Below, in pieces: positions 13,244 through 20,318 of a stretch of DNA of 21,710 nt (position 1 is the stretch's first letter; each line of letters starts with the position of its first letter). The stretch comes from CAYHDN01 sp964355425. GTDB taxonomy: Bacteria; Patescibacteriota; UBA1384; XYA2-FULL-43-10; CAINNR01. The notes below the pieces were generated by a model. It was not told the origin of the DNA. It did no database searches and saw nothing but the letters and a program-made list of their open reading frames with translations. Location of the stretch: NCBI GenBank assembly GCA_964355425.1, contig CAYHDN010000007.1, positions 1-21,710 of the forward strand, written 5' to 3'. The translations under genes and the position numbers were made by a program.

Positions 13244-14118
13244 CACTTTAAGACATTTTTTAATGTTAAAGGCAATATTTGATCTTCGATAAAAATTTCT
13301 TTTCCGTCGACATCAATTTTGTGTAGCCAAGCCAAGACATTATAATCTCCGGTTGGCAAATCTTTGAGGTCAAATTCCCAGGAAAACTTCTGTTCTGTAT
13401 TGGAGTAAACTGCTTTATTCTGCTCCTCACTGGCAAAATCAATGTTAATTCCGTTGTAAATTTTGTCTTTTTGATATAAATAAATTCCAACTTTGGCATT
13501 CAGAGTATTTTGTGAATTATTAGCAACTTTGAAGTTGGCCTTAATTTTTCCTGAAGACGAAAGGTGTTGCATTGGAAAAATCTCAATATCCTTAATGTAG
13601 GCTGGCGAACTTTTTGTTGACATGTCGCCGCGCAAAGTTCTATTTGAAAGAGGCAAAGCACTTTCCTCGACTGAAATCTCTTTTGGATACCAGCTGTCCT
13701 TTAGCACTGTTTCGGCACCATTTTCAATCTGATGTATCCAAAACAACATTTTATATTTTCCCGGGTCAACAGTTAGCGGCAACTTCCAGTCTAAGTAGGC
13801 TGAATCGCCGGGGAAAATATTGCTCTCTTGGCTCGGGCTGAAGTAATCCATATTTGCTGAATCGTAAATTTTGCTCGATTTGATCAAATAAATTCCAGCT
13901 TTAATCTCTTTTGGCTTTTTGCTATTGTTGTAGAGGACTGTTGAAACTGATAAAGCATCATCTTGATTCAAAACTACGGAATTCAAATCAAATTTTTTAA
14001 CAACCAGTTCTTTGCCGGACAAACTAAAATCGAGGGCGGGGAAATTCTCTTTGATAATCATCGCCAAAGCGAAAACGAAAGAAACCAATAAAAGAAAATA
14101 AATAAACGGTTTTATCAT
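13243..14118 (-). CDS. exported protein with two tandem Ig-like (CARDB-like) domains
   Basis: A 291-residue protein with an N-terminal signal/anchor helix (about 4-22). It has two copies of one beta-sandwich unit, about 53-142 and 190-280. The duplication is plain: AGIYLIKSSKIYDSANMDY (74-92) matches VGIYLYQKDKIYNGINIDF (210-228), and PGKYKMLFWIHQI (119-131) matches TGDYNVLAWLHKI (256-268). The pattern of conserved strands and the G-Y-x-V/M-L turn suggests CARDB-like or similar cell-adhesion Ig folds. A Ser/Thr-rich linker (152-175) could carry O-glycans (inference). It is the first gene of the minus-strand operon, diverging across only 21 bp from the GT2/radical SAM operon. No ribosome site is visible. 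Confidence 0.7.
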   Translation of the reverse strand: MIKPFIYFLLLVSFVFALAMIIKENFPALDFSLSGKELVVKKFDLNSVVLNQDDALSVSTVLYNNSKKPKEIKAGIYLIKSSKIYDSANMDYFSPSQESNIFPGDSAYLDWKLPLTVDPGKYKMLFWIHQIENGAETVLKDSWYPKEISVEESALPLSNRTLRGDMSTKSSPAYIKDIEIFPMQHLSSSGKIKANFKVANNSQNTLNAKVGIYLYQKDKIYNGINIDFASEEQNKAVYSNTEQKFSWEFDLKDLPTGDYNVLAWLHKIDVDGKEIFIEDQILPLTLKNVLK

Positions 14119-14139
14119 AATAATTTGTAATCAAAAACA

Positions 14140-15090
14140 ATGTCGAAATTATTCACAATTATTATACCAACTTATAACTCAAGTGCATATATAACGAAGA
14201 CACTGGAGTGCTTATATCGACAAAGTGAGAATAATTTTCTAGTTTTAATTATTGATGATCGCTCGACTGACCAGACAGTTTCGGTCATAAAACAATACCA
14301 AAAATTAAAAATTGAGCTGGTTGTCAAAGAAAAAAAAATACCCAAAGGCGCTGCAGCCAGTCTGAATTTGGCTTTTAAGCAAGTTGGCACAGCATATCTT
14401 GCGATCATAGACTCCGATGCTTTTTTGGCTAAAAATTGGCTGGCGGAAATTAAAAAAGAGCTCGTCTTACACGAACTGGTTGGGGCGCCAATTTTGGCTT
14501 ATAGAAAAAATACGCCTTTGGGTTATCTAGTTGGTTTGGAAATTGAATCAAGGTACGAAAGGATTAAAAAAGGCCGGCTGGGTCATCTTTCGTCCTGCAA
14601 TTTGGCCGGAAAATCAGAAATATTTAAAAATCTCCGACTTTCGGAAAAATTGCTTTACGCCTATGACCACCAGCTTTCCTACTTAGTCACAACAGCCAAT
14701 CGCAAATTTTATCTGACTGATAAGACTTATTGCTTTCATTTGAACAAAGCAACCTTTAAAAATATTTTTCTCCAGCAATTTAATATCGCTAAATTTCATC
14801 TGATGCTGGCAAAAAAAATGCCAAATAAAGCCGTCGAAAATGATAAAATTTCCAACAAAAACTTAGCCATTCAGCCGGCTATATTTTTAGCCGCCATTGT
14901 CATGTTTTTTTTAAATATATATATTGCGGTTGTTTTTTTATTTTTTCTGATAATTCTCAATTTTAATTTTCTGGTTTATGCGTCAACTAGGGCTGGAATA
15001 AAATTTTTGCCACTGGCTTTTTTTTATATTTTTATTAGAAATCTGGCTTGGACGGCAGGAGCTTTTGTCGGAATATTTATAAACCTATGA
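14140..15090 (+). CDS. GT2 family glycosyltransferase with C-terminal membrane anchor
   Basis: A 316-residue GT-A glycosyltransferase. IIIPTYNSS (8-16) and IIDDRSTD (36-43) form the nucleotide site, GAAASLNLAF a helix, and DSDAF the DxD metal site (about 92-96). Two C-terminal hydrophobic hairpins (about 245-275 and 285-312) anchor it. The usual QxxRW or ED motifs of processive enzymes are not evident; LSSCNLAGKSEIF and AYDHQLSYL occupy the acceptor region. It lies upstream of two radical SAM genes and its stop overlaps the next ATG (ATGA). The start is 21 bp from a divergent ATG with no ribosome site. Acceptor unknown. Confidence 0.82.
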   Translation: MSKLFTIIIPTYNSSAYITKTLECLYRQSENNFLVLIIDDRSTDQTVSVIKQYQKLKIELVVKEKKIPKGAAASLNLAFKQVGTAYLAIIDSDAFLAKNWLAEIKKELVLHELVGAPILAYRKNTPLGYLVGLEIESRYERIKKGRLGHLSSCNLAGKSEIFKNLRLSEKLLYAYDHQLSYLVTTANRKFYLTDKTYCFHLNKATFKNIFLQQFNIAKFHLMLAKKMPNKAVENDKISNKNLAIQPAIFLAAIVMFFLNIYIAVVFLFFLIILNFNFLVYASTRAGIKFLPLAFFYIFIRNLAWTAGAFVGIFINL

Positions 15091-16460
15091 AAATTATTTT
15101 TCTTTCAATTGATAAAATCGACGGGAAAAATGTTGAACGAATCTATGGCTGTTCATACAGTGTTTATCCGACTGAAAATTTGGCGATTTCTTATGCCAGT
15201 TCAATTTTAAAAAAAGCTGGATATCAAGTGATGTTTTTTGCTATTGATGATATTGAGCGCACCATGATTCCCGATGCCGAAATTTACCTTATCCACAGCG
15301 TGTATCAAACAATAGAAACCGATCTGAAATTAATTAAGAGAATTAAAAACAGAAGAGTCTTTGTTTTTGGTCCGGCGCCGACAATGAATCCGGAAAATTA
15401 TCTAGCTTCTAAAAATATTTTTGTCTTGCGGGGAGAAATTGAAGATATTTTGCTGTCGGCAATTTTTAATCCGGCGAAAACCAAAAGTGTCTCTTTCTTG
15501 AAAAGCGGCAAGGTGATAAACAACTCCTCGGCTGGGCCGATTTTAAACCTTGATAAAATTCTTTTTCCCGACCGAGAGCTGTCAAAACAGGACTATTTTA
15601 ATCCCAAACTGGCTTATAAAAAAAATGCCCACGTTATGACCAGTCGAGGATGCGCGCACAGCTGTTATTTTTGTGTTCCAAATTCAATTTCTTGGGCCAG
15701 AGAACTGGAGTGGAAGAGAGGGAAAAGGGGTAAACCACCGGTGATTGTTCGGTCAGTAAAAAATATAGTCAGTGAAATTTCCGAACTTTATGCCAACGGT
15801 TTCCGGGAGTTTTCTTTTGTTGATGACCAGTTCATTGTTGGCGAACGGAGGATTTTGCAACTTTTGGCGGAAATAAAAAAACTTAAAATCAATTTCGGAA
15901 TTTTGGCTCGTTGCGACAAATTATTAAATCTGAAATTGGTAAAGTCTTTAGCGCAGGCCGGCTGTCGCTATGTTGACTTGGGTGTTGAAAGTTTTGACCA
16001 AAAAATTCTTAATGATATTGGGAAACAACTGAAAAAAAGTGACATTTATAAATCAATTAAATTACTCAATCGCTGCAAAATCGAGCCAAAATTAAACATC
16101 ATGTTTGGAACTTCAAAGTTGGAAGATAAAAAAATTATCAACGAGACTATCACTGAAACTTTAAAGTTGCCGCTGAACTATTGTATGTTTTCGATTGCCA
16201 CGCCATTTGCCGGTACGGAGTTTGCCAAATTTGCCGAAAAAAATAAATTGATTGTCAGTGATATTCGCGATCCGCTTAAAGGGTCCGTTAGTTATCCGCA
16301 TTTATCAGCTCGGGAATTGCAAAAATTAAATCGCTATGCCTATTTTAAATTTTATTTTCGACCAAGGATAATATTTAGCCAAATTAAAAAAGTAAAAAAT
16401 TTTTCAATTTTTCATCAGTTATCCAGTTCAATTTTAAATTTTATTAAAAACATTCGATGA
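15087..16460 (+). CDS. B12-binding-like radical SAM enzyme
   Basis: A 457-residue protein. The N-terminal ~130 residues have the alternating strand-helix pattern and YPTENLAISYASSILKKAGY element of B12-binding-domain radical SAM proteins, including FGPAPTMNPE, but without an obvious DxHxxG, so cobalamin may be bound base-off or not at all. The cluster motif is CAHSCYFC (Cys189, Cys193, Cys196). GVESFDQKILNDIGK (a GxES-type strand) and a C-terminal ~100-residue tail follow. The reaction may be methylation or another radical rearrangement of a lipid, sugar or peptide; the substrate is not deducible. The start is ATG 15087, overlapping the GT2 stop as ATGA. An upstream in-frame start at 15048 would cost a 43-bp overlap and is rejected. 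Confidence 0.85.
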   Translation: MKIIFLSIDKIDGKNVERIYGCSYSVYPTENLAISYASSILKKAGYQVMFFAIDDIERTMIPDAEIYLIHSVYQTIETDLKLIKRIKNRRVFVFGPAPTMNPENYLASKNIFVLRGEIEDILLSAIFNPAKTKSVSFLKSGKVINNSSAGPILNLDKILFPDRELSKQDYFNPKLAYKKNAHVMTSRGCAHSCYFCVPNSISWARELEWKRGKRGKPPVIVRSVKNIVSEISELYANGFREFSFVDDQFIVGERRILQLLAEIKKLKINFGILARCDKLLNLKLVKSLAQAGCRYVDLGVESFDQKILNDIGKQLKKSDIYKSIKLLNRCKIEPKLNIMFGTSKLEDKKIINETITETLKLPLNYCMFSIATPFAGTEFAKFAEKNKLIVSDIRDPLKGSVSYPHLSARELQKLNRYAYFKFYFRPRIIFSQIKKVKNFSIFHQLSSSILNFIKNIR

Positions 16461-17344
16461 TAATTAAAGCCCAAATCGAATCAACAAATATCTGCAACTT
16501 TGATTGCCCGCTTTGCCCGCGCAAAATTTTAAAATTGCCGATAAAACAGATGAATTTCTCGCTGTATAGGAAGGTTTTATTTAATCTGAAAAAGGTAAAT
16601 TGGCTTGATCTTACCGGTTGGGGCGAGCCGCTGTCGCATCCAAGGATTGCCGAAATGATTTCTGAAGCAAAGAAAAATGGTAAAAAAGTTTCTTTGACAA
16701 CAAATGCTTCGCTTCTTCGCGGGCAAGTATTAAATAATATTTTAAAGTCGAAAATTGATTTTCTGACTTTTTCCCTCGATTCGGTGAGCAAAAATATTCT
16801 TACCGACCACAATAAAAAAACGGCGATAAGAAACATTGGGAATTTTCAAAAATTAAAAACTCAAACTAAAACTAAAGTCCAAATAACTTTAATAAATCAA
16901 TCGCAAAAAGAGCTGGAAAGCATTATTAATTTTTGCGCTGAAAATGGCATAATGGAGGTAAATTTGTGTCGCTTGGAGGAGAAAATTGTATCAGGAAAAA
17001 AGAATATTAAAGATGAAGAAAAAGTATTTTATCAATTGCGGAAATTTGCCAAAACAAAAAAGGTTTCCGTTAAAATGTACCCGTATGATTTTGGCAAATT
17101 TCCGCAGAATTTAGGCTATAAAATTGGCGGAAAAACATTGTATAAAAACCGTTGTCCAAAGCCGAGATTTTCAATCTATATCAATGTCAACGGTCAGGCG
17201 ACTCCCTGTTGTAATTTGCCGCATTTGGAAATCAGCGACGCAACAAAATCCCCCATTGGCGATATTCTTAACTCCGCTAAGCGTAAAAAATTTTTTAAAA
17301 ACGAAAAAAAACACTGCCAGGGCTGCCGGGCAATGTTAGTTTAG
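16457..17344 (+). CDS. radical SAM enzyme with SPASM-like C-terminus
   Basis: A 295-residue protein. The N-terminal CNFDCPLC (Cys13, Cys17, Cys20) binds the SAM 4Fe-4S cluster. DLTGWGEPLSHP is the GGEP-type SAM-amine motif and LTFSLDS a core strand. Further cysteines at 233, 251, 252, 287 and 290 (CPKPRF, TPCCNL, HCQGC) match a SPASM/twitch auxiliary-cluster region. SPASM proteins modify peptides (for example sactipeptide, thioether and quinohemoprotein systems) or small molecules. Its ATG overlaps the preceding radical SAM stop (ATGA). The final TAG at 17342-17344 overlaps the convergent gene's TAA at 17343-17341. No small precursor peptide is obvious beside it, so the substrate is open. Confidence 0.85.
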   Translation: MIIKAQIESTNICNFDCPLCPRKILKLPIKQMNFSLYRKVLFNLKKVNWLDLTGWGEPLSHPRIAEMISEAKKNGKKVSLTTNASLLRGQVLNNILKSKIDFLTFSLDSVSKNILTDHNKKTAIRNIGNFQKLKTQTKTKVQITLINQSQKELESIINFCAENGIMEVNLCRLEEKIVSGKKNIKDEEKVFYQLRKFAKTKKVSVKMYPYDFGKFPQNLGYKIGGKTLYKNRCPKPRFSIYINVNGQATPCCNLPHLEISDATKSPIGDILNSAKRKKFFKNEKKHCQGCRAMLV

Positions 17345-19053
17345 TTGGCTTGGTAGATTATTGCGTCGGCGTTGAATTTGCCGCCGGATCTTTCGTCCAA
17401 AATCATTTCGTGCCGTTCGAAAACTTTTTCAAATCCGCATTTTTCCAATTTATTTTTTGATTGAAGGTAGGGATAAATATAATAAGCGGTTGGCCGCGAC
17501 CAAATTAAAAGATAAGAAAGATTATACTTTGCAATTATTTCTCTAGATTGCTCGCAAGTAGTTTCGGCCGAAAAAATCTCCCTTGAGCCCTGCAGCTTTC
17601 CGTAAATATTTTCGTAGGTCATATAGGTAGCTGAAGCTTTTCCGCCTTCAGAAATAGAAAATCTTTCAGCACCCAGCCAAAATTGGCCGTTGCTCCAATC
17701 ATTTGAAGAAATAATTGTATCGCTCGGTGTATTTTGTTTTAACCAATCTATCGCCTCCCTGAAACTTGGGCTATAAAGAGCGTTATAACTGTTAGCTGAA
17801 TAGGCCGCATACTTAAAAATCGGCAGACCGGACAAAACAATTGTCAGAAAAAATATCAGATACAAAAGACGATTTTTGCCGAAAAGCCAAACAATACCTG
17901 AAGTTGAAGCTAAAATAATCGGCAGAGAAAAATAAAGTAAAAATCGCTCTGCCGAATTATAAATGCTGGGATTAAAAAATCTTGAGTAGAGAAAAATTTC
18001 AAAAAGCAGCATCACAACGGCAAAAACCACAGGGAAAATATTGTCAAAATTCTTTGGTTTTTTTATCGCTAAGAGCACTCCGATTACAGCTGTAAGCAAA
18101 TAAAAAACAATAAAGAAATCAAGGGCCGTTCCGTCAAGCGTAATAAAATATATGTCTCGAATCAATGGTTTTAGACCGATAAAAGAGTTGCCATAAGTCG
18201 CAAATTCGTCATAATATTTTTTTTCATAGTATAACTCAGCCGCCGATCTTTTAGAGTACAAACTGCCGATACTTGAAGACGCTCCGGTTTTGATATCGCC
18301 AGTTAGCAGTAGCGGGACTATTGCCAAAATAGCAGAAATGATTAGAAAAAATAAACTTAAGCGGAAAAATCTAATTAAATTTTTAACAAAAACTTTTTCA
18401 AGCAGGGCATCGGTGATAAATTTTGAAAAAAGAAAAAGAAAAAAGACACCAAAAGTAATTAAGCAGAGTATCGGCAGAATTCCGATTATTATCGCCGAGA
18501 GAAACAATTTTTTCCACTCTTTGGTTTTATACCAGTCAAGAATAAAGTATAAAGCGAGAAATAATAACAAAAAACCCAGAAATTCACCATTGGCATTAAC
18601 ATAATAATTCGCCAATCTGGGGATAAATAATAGAAAAATTGAAGCAGTAAAACTTTGTATCGGCTGTAGGAATTTAGCAAAGAAAAGTGATGCGCTGACG
18701 AAAATTAGAAATGTATAAATAAATCCAAGAAACCGCTCATTTAATTCCGGAGTGAGTCCATTAAGCAATTGTAAACTTACCATCAATAAGTGCTGGTTGA
18801 GAAAATAAGTCATATCACTTCTTTCCATCTGACCGAATTGCGGCGTTGCCGACGGCGGGACTTTCTTTTCGACAATTATTCTTTCCTGTATCACTTCATA
18901 GGCCTCCGGCCAAGGATTAGCCGGTTGATTGGGATATTTCAGCAATGGAAGAAAATACCCAATATAGGTCACCACAAAAGCGATGGCGACAAAAAAAACT
19001 AAGAGGTTGGTCGAATCAAACTTAAAGAAATTGAATTTCGCTTCCCGCTCCAT
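17341..19053 (-). CDS. large polytopic membrane protein, GT-C glycosyltransferase-like
   Basis: A 570-residue protein with about eleven helices and a soluble C-terminal domain (about 435-570). The overall plan (first helix; long extracytoplasmic loop with acidic residues, EAYEVIQERIIVEKK and MERSDMTYFLNQH; many helices; exported C-terminal domain beginning AIDWLKQNTP and containing SNDWSNGQFWLGAERFS) is that of GT-C or oligosaccharyltransferase-like enzymes, but I see no diagnostic WWD-type motif. The AIDWLKQNTPSDTIISS segment recurs in many uncharacterised bacterial GT-C proteins. It overlaps the 3' end of the polyprenyl-phosphate glycosyltransferase gene by 55 bp, so the two probably work as donor maker and transferase (inference). 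Confidence 0.7.
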   Translation of the reverse strand: MEREAKFNFFKFDSTNLLVFFVAIAFVVTYIGYFLPLLKYPNQPANPWPEAYEVIQERIIVEKKVPPSATPQFGQMERSDMTYFLNQHLLMVSLQLLNGLTPELNERFLGFIYTFLIFVSASLFFAKFLQPIQSFTASIFLLFIPRLANYYVNANGEFLGFLLLFLALYFILDWYKTKEWKKLFLSAIIIGILPILCLITFGVFFLFLFSKFITDALLEKVFVKNLIRFFRLSLFFLIISAILAIVPLLLTGDIKTGASSSIGSLYSKRSAAELYYEKKYYDEFATYGNSFIGLKPLIRDIYFITLDGTALDFFIVFYLLTAVIGVLLAIKKPKNFDNIFPVVFAVVMLLFEIFLYSRFFNPSIYNSAERFLLYFSLPIILASTSGIVWLFGKNRLLYLIFFLTIVLSGLPIFKYAAYSANSYNALYSPSFREAIDWLKQNTPSDTIISSNDWSNGQFWLGAERFSISEGGKASATYMTYENIYGKLQGSREIFSAETTCEQSREIIAKYNLSYLLIWSRPTAYYIYPYLQSKNKLEKCGFEKVFERHEMILDERSGGKFNADAIIYQAN

Positions 19054-19760
19054 ATTGTTTCTAAGATGTATTTACGCTTAATAAAACAAACAACAATCCA
19101 GTAAAGGATTTTAATTCCATCCCGATAAGTGATTCCCCGGTAAAGTTTTTTTTGAGTCCTAGTCTTAATTTCAGTATAACTTATTTTATGAATTATTGCT
19201 CGAGCCAGCATCTCAATTTCGACTCGATAATCACTGGCTCGCCATCTGATTTTTGGATAAATTTCAGCCGCAAATGCTCGGTATCCGGAGATATGATCAA
19301 AAATTTTACTGCTGAAGAGAAGGTTAAAAAAAGTTCGAACTATGTATCTGCCGATTTTTGATTGCGGCACGACTTGGAAATCAATTATTCGCCGGTGGAT
19401 TACCAACTGGTATCCTTGCGTCAGTGCCTTGATAAATCGCTGGATATCTGGCGGATTATGCTGGGCATCGCCGTCAATCCAAATGATAAAGTCAAAACCG
19501 GCTTTATAGGCTAAATCCGATCCTCGCCGCAAAGCATAACCTTTACCGCGGTTTTCTTTATAGCTGATAAGAATAATTTTATTTTTATAAGAGTTTAATA
19601 TCTCATCAGTTAAGTCGGTCGAACCATCATTAATAACGATAATTGTAAAGTTAATTAAATGTTGTTCTTTGAGCAAGCCGTTAATGACTTGGCGCACTTT
19701 TTTTTCTTCATTATAGGCTGGAACAATAACGGCAATTTTCTTTTCTGCCATATTTCTCAT
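18999..19760 (-). CDS. polyprenyl-phosphate glycosyltransferase (GT2, DPM1-like)
   Basis: A 253-residue GT-A enzyme. VPAYNEE (13-19), INDGSTD (43-49), ENRGKGYALRRG (69-80) and the metal site DGDAQH (95-100) are the standard set for dolichol/polyprenol-phosphate mannose or glucose synthases. HISGYRAF is the usual acceptor-side motif. The C-terminus is basic, with a possible amphipathic or re-entrant helix (YWIVVCFIKRKYILE), but no full membrane anchor. The start may be ATG 19760 or ATG 19751; neither has a strong ribosome site. It is the first gene of a minus-strand pair with the GT-C-like protein. A terminator-like hairpin lies in its upstream leader (19807-19834). Confidence 0.85.
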   Translation of the reverse strand: MRNMAEKKIAVIVPAYNEEKKVRQVINGLLKEQHLINFTIIVINDGSTDLTDEILNSYKNKIILISYKENRGKGYALRRGSDLAYKAGFDFIIWIDGDAQHNPPDIQRFIKALTQGYQLVIHRRIIDFQVVPQSKIGRYIVRTFFNLLFSSKIFDHISGYRAFAAEIYPKIRWRASDYRVEIEMLARAIIHKISYTEIKTRTQKKLYRGITYRDGIKILYWIVVCFIKRKYILETIWSGKRNSISLSLIRPTS

Positions 19761-19800
19761 TTTGTTATTTAGTATTTACCAATTACTCTAAATATTAACA

Positions 19801-19834
19801 TAAAAAAATTCCAACTCGCAAAATAATTGGAATT
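19801..19834 (-). terminator. terminator-like hairpin upstream of the 19760 gene
   Basis: Arms AATTCCAA (19807-19814) and TTGGAATT (19827-19834). On the minus strand the stem is followed by a run of seven T (19802-19808). It lies about 45 bp upstream of the minus-strand start, so it is either the end of a short antisense transcript or a leader attenuator. The stem is short and AT-rich. Confidence 0.4.
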
Positions 19835-19914
19835 GTTTTGTTGGTTTCTGCAGGATTTGAGTAATAAAAAATTGATTGTGACATGAGTAATAGTTATAAT
19901 AACTGGAGCCGGTC

Positions 19915-19943
19915 TTGAAAAATGGCCCGGTTTAGGTTATAAT
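19915..19943 (+). promoter_or_regulatory. sigma70 promoter of the tRNA-Gly region
   Basis: -35 TTGAAA (19915-19920), 17-bp spacer, -10 TATAAT (19938-19943). Transcription would start near 19950, six bases before the broken tRNA-Gly 5' half, and run on into tRNA-Gly(TCC). Confidence 0.75.
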
Positions 19944-19955
19944 TTTATAGTATTT

Positions 19956-19985
19956 GCGGGTGTAGTACAGTGGCTCGTATGCAAG
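19956..19985 (+). pseudogene. tRNA-Gly 5'-half fragment
   Basis: GCGGGTGTAGTACAGTGGCT onward has an acceptor 5' strand, TA spacer and D-arm, and reaches the anticodon stem (GCAAG), then turns into unrelated sequence (TTTTCTCCATCC). It resembles the 5' half of a GCC-type tRNA-Gly. There is no matching 3' half nearby. Its acceptor strand GCGGGTG can pair with the TACCCGC end of the fragment at 2548-2587 (one G-U). Confidence 0.65.
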
Positions 19986-20010
19986 TTTTCTCCATCCTCC
20001 GTAGCAGTTT

Positions 20011-20084
20011 GCGGGATTAGTATAGCGGTAGTATGTCACCCTTCCAAGGTGAAGGCACCGGTTCGAATCCGGTATTCCGCTCCA
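20011..20084 (+). tRNA. tRNA-Gly (anticodon TCC)
   Basis: Acceptor GCGGGAT/ATTCCGC (one G-T pair), D-arm GTAT...GTAT-type as in many tRNA-Gly, anticodon stem TCACC/GGTGA with loop CTTCCAA (anticodon TCC), T-arm ACCGG-TTCGAAT-CCGGT, encoded TCCA. It lies on the right flank of the promoter and 5' fragment and to the left of a mobile-element remnant. Confidence 0.95.
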
Positions 20085-20114
20085 ACATTATCCGTTCTTG
20101 GTGATCAGTCATCG

Positions 20115-20155
20115 ACTCTAAGGTCTAGCGACCTCGTCGCTCAGACTCGAAGAGT
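20115..20155. other. structured intergenic element (long bulged hairpin)
   Basis: Nested arms: ACTCT (20115-20119) with AGAGT (20151-20155), and GTCTAGCGAC (20123-20132) with GTCGCT-c-AGAC (20136-20146), around a 3-nt CTC loop. It lies in the 230-bp gap between tRNA-Gly(TCC) and the Bro-N gene. It may be a structured RNA tail, a recombination site or a miniature repeat. Confidence 0.45.
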
Positions 20156-20203
20156 TTGCGGTAAGTTCGGTTAATGTGCGAGTTAAATTGAATATGAATG
20201 ATG

Positions 20204-20237
20204 AAAACAAAACGGCCTAAAAACCGTTTTTTGTTTT
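20204..20237 (+). terminator. intrinsic terminator downstream of tRNA-Gly(TCC)
   Basis: AAAACAAAACGG (20204-20215) pairs with CCGTTTTTTGTTTT (20224-20237) with a small bulge. It ends in T-rich sequence. It would stop the tRNA transcript about 150 nt past the tRNA. Confidence 0.7.
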
Positions 20238-20259
20238 GAGCCAAGATCGGTACCTGACA

Positions 20260-20288
20260 TTGAATTATTGCGTTTCTCTGGCTATTAT
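20260..20288 (+). promoter_or_regulatory. promoter of the Bro-N gene
   Basis: -35 TTGAAT (20260-20265), 17-bp spacer, -10 TATTAT (20283-20288), 30 bp before the ATG at 20319. Confidence 0.6.
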
Positions 20289-20318
20289 TAAACATAGAGT
20301 TAACAATAAACGAGTTCC

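Noticed and set aside
15048..15086. Upstream in-frame start for the first radical SAM gene
   Set aside because: It would add 13 residues that do not fit the domain and overlap the GT2 by 43 bp; ATG 15087 gives the ATGA junction seen at the next gene too.
16444..16836. Minus-strand 130-residue ORF inside the SPASM-like gene
   Set aside because: It is the shadow of a clearly recognised radical SAM gene on the plus strand.
2548..19985. A functional trans-spliced (split) tRNA-Gly made from the two halves
   Set aside because: The 3' fragment carries a broken T-stem and the D and anticodon arms do not match between halves. Split tRNAs are known in archaea, not in this group. Scars are a simpler explanation.
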